From: Gaeumannomyces sp. JS-464
Lineage: Eukaryota; Ascomycota; Sordariomycetes; Magnaporthales; Magnaporthaceae
Assembly: GCA_002197995.1 (NCBI GenBank)
Contig: NGZR01000006.1
Coordinates: 1,612,001 to 1,676,000, forward strand
Length of the DNA: 64,000 nt
Direction: 5' to 3'
The position numbers were made by a program, and so were the translations under genes. Shown in pieces: positions 22,368 to 33,430 of the stretch. Position 1 is the stretch's first letter, and each line of letters starts with the position of its first letter. The notes under the pieces are model-generated. The model was not told the origin of the DNA. It searched no databases and saw nothing but the letters and a program-made list of their open reading frames with translations.

Positions 22368-24731
22368 CTAGGCCAAGGCCAAAGATGCTGAGGGAGTTTA
22401 GGCCGTGTGGATTCATCTCCGTTTTGGATGTAGTCGGCTTTTTTTTTCTCAAGGCACAACTTGAACGGTGAGCCAAATATGCGTTGTCTTCGCCACAACT
22501 GGTCGGGGTTGTAAGGGAGTAGCGGAGCGGCGATGCTGTTACGATAGGCGGAATCTGTGCTGGTTTAATCGCGAGAAATTGTGAACAAGAAGCGGTTGAC
22601 AATTCCGTCAAGGGCATCTAGTTCAAGCATACGGAGATTGGTATGGATCTGTATAGCCTTCATAATTCTGGAAGCTTATCATGGCTCGGTGAAAACTCTA
22701 GAAAGTTGGGGGCTTTTTTGCCGCCGAAACTATAGTGCCCAAGTCGAGAAGGAGAGGCGGAGGGTGATACGCGAAACTGTAGCCAAGAAAAAGATGCCTC
22801 CCAACGTAGCTGGGTTGGAGGGGACGGGGGACGGATCAGCGAGGACCATAGCAAGGAGCATAGCTGCTGGGCATTATCGTCGCGTCGTATTAATTAATGA
22901 TCAGTTCTGGAAACATTAAATTCTATTTCTACCTGTGGAAGGGCTAACTTTTGTGGAGGCAAATCTGGAGAACCATGGCTCCGTCGTGGTCAGGTCGATA
23001 TTTCGGAACGGACACTCGTTTGCGATGTGCCTGCCCTTTTTGGTCGGTGCCGCCGCAGTCGCAGCTGTCTTTGGGGACCACGAGGGAGCGTCTGCGCTCG
23101 TTATTAGTGAGGATAGGGTCGCAGCTGGCCCTCCGGACCTTGAACTCAATCACTCTCCCAAAAGTTAGGCCGCGTCGTTGTTCTGTGCCTTGGCCCGCGA
23201 CACCTGCTTCCTGGCCTTGAACTGCCGTCAGTCGCTCTCCTTTCCAGGTCTCGGCAGAAGGGAGCGGCCGCGGGCTCCATTTGGAGGCGCTTGGCTCACT
23301 ACTCAGCTCCCAGCAGTGTCGTGGTTTGCCCTTTGGATTTGGGCGTCCCATTCGGTGCCGCCTCCTCCGCCGCCGCCGTCTCCACCTCTATCACCACCAC
23401 CACTGCCTCCGCCATTTCTATCTCTGCCCTCTTTTTAGGTAAATTTTCCCATCCCTCCCCTTCTCGTCATCCTTCGGGTCAGCCGGTTCTTTATCAGCCC
23501 CAGGCCTGCTCCTGCCCCACGGCGAGTCCGGGTCGCCTCCCTAGGCGGCGGCCAGTGAGCGACGACGACCACGACGGCGGCGGCGGCGGCGAAAGGTTAG
23601 CGCTCCCTCCCGGCGCCGCCAGCGTTTCGTCTTCAGTTAGTCGATCGGTCAGTCAGTCATCCGCACATCGGACAGCCAGCCAGCCACTCAGCTACTCGAC
23701 CTGCGAGCCTGCGAGCCTGCCAGTCAATAAATGGTCAGTTCCGTGCCAACATGAGGTCAGCAATATCTGGGATCTTTGGGTAAGCACCTGCTTGTGGCCT
23801 CCATCGCGGGATTTCCTTTGAGCTTGGGTCGGGAGCGTCTGACCGAATTTCGCCCTCCACGGTCTCCAGGGCCCCGGGCTCGACAGGTCGCGGATGGTAA
23901 CATGGATGGACGACACGGGAGGGTCTGTGGTGGGCAGGCCCGAGGTCGTGTGCAGCTGGGGCCGCGAGGGCTTCCCTCCCTCCTGCTGCTGCCGCGTCCC
24001 GTACGGCTGCTGCGCCGAATTGGCGTCGGTGGCATCGCGGAGCACTCGGATGGCAGAAGGCGGGTGCCAAGGACCCAGCGCAATCGGAACACATGGAAAA
24101 ACGGCGAAAGAGTAACACCCTGCTCCGCCAGGGATTTGAAGCTGGGATACCACGCTTCCCCAAGGCGACCAGACGTATCGGCTGAAGAATTGGGCATGTT
24201 TATTTGGTCCGACGGGACGATCAACGTCCCTGTCCTGGGCTTGGGTACCCACCGAATGGATGTCGCACGACATGCTGGGGGTACCATCCACGGACTAGGA
24301 TAGGGGCCCTGCCACTTCGACAGCTTGAAATGGTGCGCCGCAAACAAGAATATAGCGACGGACTTAGGCTCGCGCCCTGGCCAACTCGTCATTTCAACGT
24401 CTCGCCATCGCGCCAGCTGGGGTGTTCGGTAGCAACAGGAAAAAACTATGTTCACTTCGGGCGCCTTTTCTGCGCTGCGCGCCTTAGGGGGTGCGCTTGT
24501 TGAGCCCCGTGCCCCGCGCCTGCCCGGTCGGCCCTTTATTGTAGCATCGAATGACAACGGCTATGTCCTCCGGCGCGATCGTCGCATCCTCGTAGCTCTA
24601 GGGTTAAACTCGTATATTGCCTTGGTCGAGGAAATACTCCTCAAAGACTCGTTGCTATCGTTTTTTTCCATCAGCGCGAGGAAGGCGTCTGAGGCGACGG
24701 GAGAGTCGGATTTGGAAAATCCAACGATGGG
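22368..24731. other. GC-rich stretch without a recognised gene
   Basis: Many overlapping ORFs are open on both strands (for example 22581-22919 plus, 22944-23351 minus, 23757-24557 minus), as expected for high-GC DNA. None has a domain I recognise. There are low-complexity tracts at 23355-23430 (CCN-rich) and 23568-23590 (GACGAC..GGCGGC). The part 23690-23885 is similar to 30500-30690 and is discussed with that relic. It holds a short ATG-initiated stretch (MRSAISGIFG) ending in a GTAAGC donor-like site. Confidence 0.4.
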
Positions 24732-27113
24732 TCAGCATGGTATCCAATATCTGGCGTTGTGGCTCTCGTCGCCACTCGCATGTTTTTCCAGCCGCTTACC
24801 TCGCCGCTCCTTTGCCTCCTTCGATTCCTCGACGTCCTCCCACTCGTCATTTTCCCCTGTGCCGTTGTTATGGGCCTTGCTACCGTGCCCGCCGATGTTT
24901 TCGCCATCTTCCCCAACGCGGTAGTCATCGGTAAGATTCTCAGGGTCTGCGGTGCCCTCGGCGGCTCGAAGCCAGGCGTACATATCGACATCCTGCATGC
25001 TGGTCCCAATCGCTGTTCGGATTTCCTGGATGGTCGGCCTATGGGGGCTGTCGTGCCCGAATCTGTCCAGATTTCTCGCTCGAAGACCCTGAACTGTGAA
25101 TACTGTGAATCCTCGTGTCCCGTCAAATCCCTCATGATGGATCCGCGCCCGCCCTGGCGCAACACGCCCTGGCGGATATCCGCGTCGCCATCCGTGAAGT
25201 CGCTCGTGATCGACCCGCGCCGCCCCCGATGCAGCGCGGCCTGGCGGCTGTCCGCGTCGCCGCCGCCGTCGCCTTCCGAATCATCATCCCCCCCGCTGCC
25301 ATCTACAATGGGCAGGGCAAAAAGAGCCAGGCGCTCGAGGTGAAACATGATGTGCTTCTGCATCTCGGCGACGGTCTTGAAACCCGTCGGGCAGAAGGGG
25401 CAGTCTCGGCGCGGTTGCAGCGAAGGGCCGGCTGCGGTGGCGAGAAGCTCAGAGGAGTGTGCGGCCCCCCGGGCCAACGTGCTCCCATCGTGCTTCTGCT
25501 CCAGGTGCGCAACATACTCGGGCTGGGTCTCGAATTCCGCTGCGTGGAGCTGGCAATGCCACACACGCGTGTGCTGGCTCTCGTGATCGATCCAGTCTTG
25601 TCTCGTGCCGTAGATCCGGGCCGGGTCTCGACAGTCTTCGTATGTGCAATGGTACGGCTGCAGGTCGTGCGTGAGATGGAGCCTTGAGCAGCACAGGGAA
25701 CCCGTCGTCAGCAGCTCGGAGTTTTAGGGCAGGCTGGTATCCCCTACAGGCAAGGTCGGCCAAAGGGAGAGAAAAGGGCTACGTGGGCAGGATGCTCACC
25801 TCCATAAATCCTTTGACAAGTACGCCCGAGGACAAATGATCTTGCAGTAGGCGCAGGTGAAGAACTTCTCGCTTGGAGTATCCGGGGTTGGCGGAGGCGG
25901 CCACTCGAGCTTCTGGCCTGCGAGATCAACGACCGTCGAAAGACGACTGTAGTGGGAAATGACCGACCGCAGATCGTGAGGTTTGATGGCGTTCCCATCC
26001 AGCAATGTCGCTGACGTGGCCAATGACCCCTCCATGGGAGCATTGTGCTGAGACACCCCGCAGCCGACAGCATCGGCCATCCCCCCCGGGGCTCCCGCTT
26101 CAGCAGCGCCGCCCGGCGGCTGCGAACTCTCCACGGTCGGCGGTGGCGGCGGCGCATCCTCCGTCGGACCCCGGCTGATTCGCTCAGCGTGTTCTTTTCA
26201 GTAGAGAAACTGCTGCTTGCGCCTCGCGTTGGCCATCCCGGTCCGGCTGATTATCCGGTTGTTCGGCGAGGCGTACAAGTCCAAAGTTTCCTCCAGGCCA
26301 AGGGTCATGCCGTCTCGCTCCGGCAGCACCCCAGACCTTAGAGACTCGAGCAACTGCTGGCGCTGCACGTAGGCAACGATGGCTGTCTCGGCATCCTCAC
26401 GCTCCCGGATGTGCTGGGCGCGAAACTGGGCGGGCACGTGCTTGTACAGATCAACCGTACCCCTCTGTGGCCGGTTCTTCGGGTTCCTAATTTTAGTCGC
26501 CAGGCTATACAGCCCATCGAGGAGCTCCTCGACCCTCTGGAACCGGAAGCCGACCTCGTAAAAGGAGCTTTCGCTGCTGGGCGCGACCGACTCCTCATCC
26601 TCTTCCTGTTCCTCTTCCTTTTCCTCCTCTTCTTCGTCTTCATCTTCATCCTCTTTTTCCATTCGGGCCGGATTTACCGTATTGCTTTCTTCGGCTGGAG
26701 GTCGTTCGCCAGAGATAATTGAGTGTACTGCCAGGGAGTTTTTGCGGCTCGCGTTAGGAGCATGTCGTCCGGGGCTCCGGACCATCAGGGCCAGCAAGCG
26801 AGGGAGAGGGAGAGGGAGAGCAGTTTACGGACTCACGGTTGTCAAGATTTTCCTTCAGATCGCCCAGGACATCGGCCAGGCTCCTCCTAATCACAACGGC
26901 ATCGCGCACACGATAGTCCAGTGAGGAGTGTCCTTTCTGATGAAGGCCCAGACTGTGCGCCCAAAGCCGAAATCTCTGCTCCTCGCCGGCAAGTCGACGA
27001 CCCTCTGGCGTTGCTAAGCCCAGCCCCCTGATAACCTTGAACGTGTCGAAGACTCCAGAGCCCAGGGTGTGGAGCTCTATGCCTTCGGCCGCGCCAGCGC
27101 TTCCATCCTCCAT
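24732..27113 (-). pseudogene. HeLo-like / AcuF-type C2H2 zinc-finger protein gene with a premature stop
   Basis: Three exons: 27113-26837, 26727-25800 and 25682-24732. The introns are 26836-26728 (GTGAGT..CAG with a CTAAC branch site) and 25799-25683 (GTGAGC..AAG); both joins keep frame. Exon 1 (from MEDGSAGAAEGIELHTLGSG) resembles the helical HeLo-type N-terminus (GVFDTFKVIRGL, EEQRFRLWAHSLGL). Exon 2 has an acidic Glu/Asp tract, then the family segment KIRNPKNRPQR..RREDAE-like region, and a CAYC motif. Exon 3 continues DLQPYHCTYEDC, WHCQLH and the C2H2 finger CPFC..HIMFHLERLALFALP, matching fungal 'oxidoreductase AcuF-like C2H2' proteins (zinc-finger proteins, not oxidoreductases). Two lesions: TGA at 26200-26198, where relatives have Trp (QFLY-stop-KEHAERI), and a one-base frameshift near 25040 that is needed to reach the C-terminus (RPTIQEIRTAIG..EDWEDVEE-like acidic end). 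Probably a pseudogene unless these are sequence errors. Confidence 0.6.
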
Positions 27114-27534
27114 CCGCAGGAGTCCCGGCCAGGCGAAACACTTGACCTGAAGAAAAGGGGCGACCAAGGCTGTTGGTCGAGTATAGGTAAGTAATGGGAT
27201 TTTAACACTTCTTGATGATAATGGATCAACAGATTTCCTTGGGCTGGAATGGAATGTCGTCGAGGGCCTGCCCGCCCGCCAATGTCGTGTCGCACCCCGC
27301 ACCATGAGGGGTCTTCAGCTGAAGGCGGCAGGCAGCCACGAGAGGACGCCCGATTTCTTAGCCCTGGATTGGCCATCCATCAAACCACGATGCATCATCT
27401 GGATCATTTTTTGCCCGCTGCGTTCATTGCGCGTCCTCCCTTCATCACTGCATTTGTCGCACCACCAACCCCACCTACTTTCCAGTATCGGTTTGTCTCC
27501 GGTCTGCGCTGAACTCAGACGCAGGCGCGGCGGG
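27114..27534. promoter_or_regulatory. Shared intergenic region of a divergent gene pair
   Basis: 421 bp between the start codons of the HeLo-like/C2H2 gene (minus) and the DUF7580 gene (plus). It must hold both promoters. I saw no clear TATA box or repeated operator. A T-rich and pyrimidine-rich stretch lies near 27400-27500, just ahead of the DUF7580 start. Confidence 0.45.
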
Positions 27535-29477
27535 ATGTCGGGCTTTGAGGTTGCCGGTGTGGTCCTCGGGGCGATCCCCCTTGTCATCTCTGCGCTGGAG
27601 CACTACAGGGCCGGAAAGGGAGTTACAAGCTCGCTTGTGAAGTGGCGAGGCCATCTGGATACCCTTATCTACCGCCTGAAGTTGCAGCGCACTTCTTCTA
27701 CTCCAGATCCTCGACCTCCTGCGGGAGGCGCGGGTTTCAGGTATCGCAAAAAGGAGACCCGACCGAGACGAGTGCGTGGAAATCCTACGAAGGGCAGAAA
27801 CCGAGGCCGAGCTCGAGGAGTACCTCGGAGACATGTTCGAGGTGTTCCTCGAGATCATCGGCCGCTACCAGAAGTGCCTGAGGATTATTGCTTCGAAGCT
27901 TGGCAACATCAACAAACCGCCGGAGGTAGGTCCGGCTGGGGAGGGCCGACGGGCACGTGCGTGGCGAGCTGCTAAAATCCGACTAGGCGCAAAAAAATGA
28001 GCTGCGTGCTATCCTAGCAGCAAACACCAACCCGAAAACAGGAGCCTGGGCGTTTAGGGAAAGGTTCACCTTTACCATCGAGCGTTCAAGCCTCAAAGAG
28101 CTGCTGGAAGAGCTGAAGGAGGACCGGTTATCCCTCCAAATCGTTATCAAGAGCATGAAGACGCAGCGGGAGCACACGACCCGCGACCCATCGGATGAGG
28201 CACGCCGGCTGGCCTCCACTTTCCAGCGTGTCCAAGCCAGCGCCGTGTCTCTATTCGCCGCTATGAGCAAAGGTTGCCGCGCCTGCAAGTGTCGGGACAG
28301 CCACAACGTTCTGATGCGCCTTGATAATCGCATGCCGTCCTTGTACAACGGCAGGCGACCTTGGAAGACCGACAGAAGACCAAAAAAGGACGTCGTCTTC
28401 CGCATGATGATTCCCGTCACGGAAAAAGATTTTCAGGAAGCCTCGGTGCACGCTCGAGGAGAGGACGACGATGAAGATCAACTGACGCCGACAACGGTGG
28501 CAACGACGGCAACGACGACGACGGTGGCAACCAAGGTCCAAAGGATATTCCATTCCCTCCTGGGGACAAGTACGGCGACTGTGAACGTCCCGCGGATCAC
28601 CTTCCAGCTCGATACGACGCACCTACAACCCCCCGCTCAAACAAGGGCGTTAGTCACTGACATCTGTCAAACGGCACATGCAGCTAGCAAAAGAGGTCAA
28701 ATCCTCGCCCTAGACCTCGTCTCTGGCGCTCTGAGCCTTAGGAGCGGTTATCCCGCGGGGGTGTGTGGGCAATCTTGTAGCACGACGACGCTGGAGAGCT
28801 TTCTGCTCGAGGGGTTACAGGAGGAGGACGCGCGATTTACACCAAAGCAGCAGACTTCGCTGGCGTTAGATATCGCTTCATCGATCCTGCAGCTGAGCCA
28901 GACCTGCTGGCTCACCAAGCCGTTTGACAGCCAGCGGGTCAAGTTCCTGCTCATCCCACCGCGGCCAGCAAGCAATACCGCCACATCACCAGCCGCCGGA
29001 CTCCGAATCACCAACACGAACGTCGTGGGGCCATTTATCGAGGAGCTTCTCGTCTTTAATAACAATAGGGAAACTGCTCCAGGGAGCAAATGGGAGGGAA
29101 AAGGAGTGCTGCCGACAGAGCAAGACCAGCAGGACGCAGAAGGGCCGAGCCCGAAGGCGGCGCTCCTTGAGCTCGCCATCCTCCTCCTCGAGATCTGGCA
29201 CCACCGACCCCTGGAGACGTGGGTGGCCAAGGCCAGGATGGCAGACGTCGACACCTCCCGGCCAGAGGGCCGGCGAGTGGCCGCGATCCGCTGGCTCGAG
29301 ATGACGTCGGAGCGGCTGCCGCCGCACCACCTCACCGCCGTGGAGCAGTGCCTGGCCATTTGCTCCGGCCGACTGCGCGCGTGGGGCGAGGGCGAGTTTC
29401 GGAGACATTTTTGCGAGAACGTTATCCGGCCGCTCCAGGAGAGCTGCAGAGCGTGGGAGCCGCCAGCCGGTTTTTGA
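27535..29477 (+). CDS. DUF7580 domain protein with HeLo-like N-terminus (apparent frameshift)
   Basis: Starts MSGFEVAGVVLGAIPLVISA, the usual N-terminus of fungal DUF7580 proteins. One intron, 27926-27986 (GTAGGT..TAG, 61 nt), gives KLGNINKPPE joined to AQKNELRAIL. The protein is about 626 residues. Residues 1-150 are helical. The middle has the family Cys/His segment (KGCRACKCRDSHNVLMRLDN, 28267-28326). The C-terminal half carries ALVTDICQTAH, TLESFLLEGL, TSLALDIASSILQLSQTCWL and LELAILLLEIWHHRPLE, which follow the DUF7580 order and resemble a degenerate kinase C-lobe. One extra base (or two missing) between about 27678 and 27710 shifts the frame after LIYRLKLQR; the coding sense resumes as QILDLLREARVSGIAKRRPD. 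DUF7580 proteins are common near HET/NLR-type genes, but their function is unproven. Divergent from the C2H2 gene at 27113. Confidence 0.7.
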
Positions 29478-30426
29478 CAAGTCCAGAATAGCACCAGTCG
29501 CGACAGTGCTTATGCCCTAGACATGCTAATACAGTGGTGAAAAGGTGTAGTTAATATTGCGTCCTTCGTTCACCCATACAAATCCCAGTTAGCCACACTA
29601 TCCCCATCGCCGCCGTAGTCAATACCCGTCTCCCAAGTACGTGCCCACCTAGGTATGTAGGTACCTTGTCGTCGGCTCGACCAACTCTTTATTTGGCTTT
29701 CTTTTCGTTTCTATCTGCTACCTCCTGCTTCCTGTTTCGTATTTCCCCCAATTTATTTCCTATCACATATTTCCTGACTGCCAAGAAGTTGAACATCGCG
29801 GCGCAACACCCTTGCACTTCCTCTTCCCCTTCCTTTTCCTTTTCTCTCCCCTTTTCCCTTTCCTTTTCCCTTTCCTCTTCCCTTTCCTCTTCCCTTTCCT
29901 TTTCCCCCTCGGAATACCTGTCCGCGCTAGTTTACCCACACTCCTGAAGCGAGAATGCCAACAGTGCCTCGCCGAGGAATCTCATCTGGTTTTGATGACT
30001 AATTGCAAAAGAGCCAAACTCCCTTAAGTACAGGAAGGAGGCAGGCCCGGAAGAATGCATTTGACCAAGCACCTATTTGACGTAATCGCACTCGAAAGTA
30101 GCCATGATGACATATATCTTGTGCCTGTCCTGTGACAAGCAGCCATTTTGCCTTCCCGTCTCCGCCAAATTACGAGTCCGATGGCGGGATTTGGTGGCTC
30201 ATCTGCTGCCGGTAGAGAGCCCGCAAGAGGAGAAACTGCGGCCACGTTATTTCAGAGGCAGAGTTGGTGTAAAGTCCGTCGTGGATCGAGGAGGATCGCT
30301 GCAATTGACGGGATGTCTGTTTCTCTTTCTCCTAAGCCACGGCTGAGCTTGAGAAGAATAGGGGCTCCGCAGTCATCGTAGGAGAAATGAATGATGTAAG
30401 GAAGAGGTGAAAAAATAGTCGTCGTC
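29478..30426. other. Non-coding stretch with a polypyrimidine tract
   Basis: No convincing gene. The stretch 29812-29912 is almost pure C/T on the plus strand (repeated CCTTTTCC and CCTCTTCC), which makes spurious Phe/Ser/Leu ORFs. Short ORFs at 30024-30381 overlap on both strands with no known domain. Confidence 0.5.
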
Positions 30427-30476
30427 GTCAGTCAGTCAGTCAGTCAGTCAGTCAGTCAGTCAGTCAGTCAGTCAGT
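30427..30476. repeat. (GTCA)n microsatellite, about 12 units
   Basis: Perfect GTCA repeat, followed by GCCAGCC-type repeats to about 30510. A decayed version of the same arrangement occurs at 23636-23690, just upstream of the matching paralogous segment. Confidence 0.9.
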
Positions 30477-30499
30477 CGGCCAGCCGGCAGGCCAGCCAG

Positions 30500-31100
30500 C
30501 CAGTCAGGCGAGACGCAGAACAAACAACCCGCTAGCAGGTTGGAGTTCTGTGCCAACATGAGGCCGGAAATATCTGGGACCATCGGGTAGGCACCTAATT
30601 ACTAGTATTCATTACAGGCCTTGCTTCGAGTTTGCGTCACAAAACGTCTGACCGCATTTCGCCCTCCACAGTCTGCCAGTGCCTCTGGCTCGACATTCCT
30701 TTCCCTCCATAGCGCCGGCAGCGCCGGCGTGAACCGTTGCGGGAACAAAGATTCCCCCCATTCACGGGGCGCGGGCTCAATCTTTGCTTTGCTTTTAGAG
30801 CATGGCGGAGGAACAAGAGATCCCCCCCACCGGCTTCATTCTTGTTTCCGGCAGTGTGGCGGGCACAAGAGACAGCGTGAGAGGTAGACCGGTCTTCCCT
30901 CTGTTCTAGGCACGAGCCCTGCACTCCACCTATTCCATAACAACAATAACAACGACCGTTCCCCTCCAACGTCCCCCAGCCATGAACAGTCTTCCAAGCC
31001 AGGGCCACGTCTCTGTTCGCCGCTAATTATGAATAAAGGATGCCGCGACTGCAAGTGTCGGGACAACCACAACGTTTTGATGCCCCGAAGAAGATCAATC
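30500..31100 (+). pseudogene. Relic of a second DUF7580-type locus
   Basis: 30540-30690 matches 23720-23885 (shared GTGCCAACATGAGG, ATATCTGGGA, ATTTCGCCCTCCAC, GGCTCGACA). The stretch 30985-31095 matches 28230-28335 inside the DUF7580 gene, including the Cys/His segment (GCRDCKCRDNHNVLM). The coding frame is broken just before it (an extra ATTATGA-type change). Order and strand are the same as in the 23.7-28.3 kb region, but the 4.4 kb between the two matches is replaced by about 300 bp. This fits an old tandem duplication followed by a large deletion. Confidence 0.5.
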
Positions 31101-32321
31101 GACGATGACAACGATGCCCACAACGACGACGGTAGTATTACCTTCTGACCAGTCGCGGTTTTCCTTGACGAGTTGGCCTTGGGATTGCGCCACGAGAAGA
31201 ATCACGAATCTTCTCGGCAGCAGCATATATTTCCCCACACCAATTTAGCTAGTCAATCGGCCAGCCCGTCTACCGCTACTGCGGAAGTGGCACGAGAAAA
31301 GCGGGTGGAGGGTGGAGGGGGATAGCGGGGAGGCTGGGGTCAATTTTGTTGTCGTGGCACCACCACCAGAAGAACCGACCTTGCCGGGACGTCCCGTCTC
31401 GACCATCACAGTCTCAAGGATTTACCTTGCATGTCTTGGGCTGAATCACAGCGTCGACAGCCAGAATCGGAGGAGCACAGAAGACGACATGGATCACGTC
31501 GTCGGGACCAGCCGTTGAGCCGCGACGCACGGGGATCAGGCCCTGCCTTGGCGTTGACGATGGGTCTTGCCCGTTGGGCGCCTCGTGGGCTGCTGTGCGA
31601 GCTGCAAGGCCACCAGTCCCCGCAATCAAGATCCACACAATGGCAGGGGTGAGCACGAACCTAAACGGTAGTGCGTACCTATCGCGGAAGATCTTGGGCG
31701 GTGCTTTGGTGTGGCATATTATGTACGATTTGATGGTCTTTTGTGTATTCTGCTTCGTCTTTGTTTTCTCGCCTGGTATCATGTACTCCCGCTCTCTCCG
31801 GCGCCAACTATTTCCCGTCGCCAGCCTCTGCCCTCGGCGCGGTGATTTTGCTCACTCTCGAGGTGGCAGACAGGCCCCGATCTCTCCAAGCCCGGCGCTG
31901 GCTTGTGTCTCCAGTTTAGGGAGGGGCTGCTTGGCGGGAATAAGCGGATGGAGAGTAAGCAATTTTCCCCTTGCGGATCGCGAGGCGATGATCCCCTGCG
32001 CCCGCCCCAAATTGGGGGCACCGCCGATGGTGCACACTGGGCAGACTCGATGCTTTTCTCTCTTTTTACTCCTCTTTGAATCCAATTCCCTGTTTTCTCT
32101 CCTCTCTTCTGTCCTTCCTCAACGCATCGCGTCCCTGCAGCTGGGCTTCTACGGAGTTGATCCTGGACATCATTAAACCGATTTTATCGCCGAGTTCTGT
32201 TTACTGTTTACCCCTGATTCTTCCTTCCTGGGGCATTTTTTTCAGCGCTTTAGCGTCTTGCGCAGTCCGGGGTCAAGTTGGGGGCGCCACAAAACGCGGC
32301 AGGCGGGAGAACTCTGCTACG
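31101..32321. other. Intergenic region upstream of the membrane-protein gene
   Basis: Overlapping short ORFs on both strands (31312-31782) show no known domain. 32040-32130 is pyrimidine-rich and 32000-32321 probably holds the promoter and 5' UTR of the gene at 32322. Confidence 0.4.
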
Positions 32322-33430
32322 ATGTCTGCGCCAGACCCAGTCGCCTTCTTCAACGACTGGTTCTTCACAACCAACAAGACCGACAACAACTGCCCGGGCT
32401 CCCTGCCGTGCCCGCCGCCTTCCAAAGCCTGCGCCCGAGACCCGACCAACGGCAGCCGCTACTGCTGCGATGGCCAGCCCGACGCCAAGAGCAAGATCGG
32501 CCGCGTGTGCTGGAAGGGCCCGACGGACTGCAAGACCGACGGCAGCACCGTCGACTGCAGCAACGGCAAGCGCACCTGGTGCTGCCTGTCGGGGCTCGAG
32601 AAGTGCAGCCAGACGCCCAACCAGGAGGCCGCCATCTGCTGGAGCACGCGCCACGACCCGCTCTATAACGTCACCTACGACGACCTCGACCGGCTGCACA
32701 GCAGCCTGAGCGCCAGGCAGCCCCAGGCCAACTCGCTCGCCTTCGACGTCGTCTCCCTCATCAGCGCCACCGCCACCGCGCCCTTCGCGACCGCCTCGAG
32801 CGCCCCCACCACCCCGTCGAGCTCCTCCCCCACATCCGGCTCGTCCAGCAGCCGCACCGGTCCCACCGACGCATCCTCGCCCGCCACCACGTCCGGCGCG
32901 CCGCCCGCGCAAGCAGCGCAGGACTCCTCCTCGGCCGTCTCGGGCGGCGCCATCGCGGGCATCGTCATCGGCGCCGTCGCAGGCATCGCATTGATCGTCT
33001 TAGCCGTCTTCTTCCTGCTCAAGCGGAGGAAAAACAAGAACGCAGCCGGCGGCGCCCCCGCAGAGCTCAGCGGCGGACAGACGCCCCCCCCAGCGGCGGC
33101 CGTGCCGGGCATCCACGAAAAGGGGCCCCACCATTACCCTGGCGGACAGGCAGCAGGCGTGGTGGAGGCGGACAGCTACTACGCCAAGAACGCGGGCTCG
33201 CCGCCGCCGCCGGGGGATATCAGTACCCGCAGCAGCAGTACCAGGAGCTTGGCGAAGAGGGCTACTACACGATGCGGTCCGAGCTGCCGGTTGAGGAGCC
33301 GCAGGAGCTTCCGGCGTCCTACGGGAGCCATCCCCACGGCGACGGCGGCGCGCCGTACTCGGCCGTAAGCTCGACTACGGCGGGGTTTCATCCCAGTCCA
33401 TATTCTGAGGCGAGTGTGCCCGCGAGATGA
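32322..33430 (+). CDS. Single-pass membrane protein with Cys-rich N-terminal domain
   Basis: Starts MSAPDPVAFFNDWFF and encodes about 369 residues. Residues 20-110 hold 12 cysteines (NNC, LPC, KAC, YCC, VCW, TDC, VDC, WCC, KC, ICW), consistent with a disulfide-rich extracellular domain. Residues 140-205 are Ser/Thr/Pro/Ala-rich, a likely O-glycosylated stalk. Residues 209-231 are one membrane helix (IAGIVIGAVAGIALIVLAVF) followed by KRRKNKN, a stop-transfer signal. The tail is proline- and tyrosine-rich. One missing base in the CCGCCGCCGCCGGGGG run near 33210-33220 shifts the frame. The other frame gives the natural tail (YQYPQQQYQELGEEGYYTMR, then EEPQELPASYG) and TGA at 33428. This layout is typical of fungal cell-surface sensor-like proteins. 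No N-terminal signal peptide is visible, so a short upstream exon may be missing. Confidence 0.65.

Noticed and set aside
22944..23351. 135-codon minus-strand ORF and the opposing 77-codon and 89-codon plus-strand ORFs
   Set aside because: No domain, no splice context and mutually exclusive frames; not enough support for a gene.
23757..24557. 266-codon minus-strand ORF and overlapping ORFs of 199, 175 and 142 codons
   Set aside because: All frames are open because the region is GC-rich. Compositions are Arg/Pro/Ser-rich with no domain, and the region overlaps the duplicated segment near 23720-23885 on the other strand.
29666..30027. Phe/Ser/Leu-rich ORFs that look like membrane proteins
   Set aside because: They are translations of a simple polypyrimidine tract (29812-29912).
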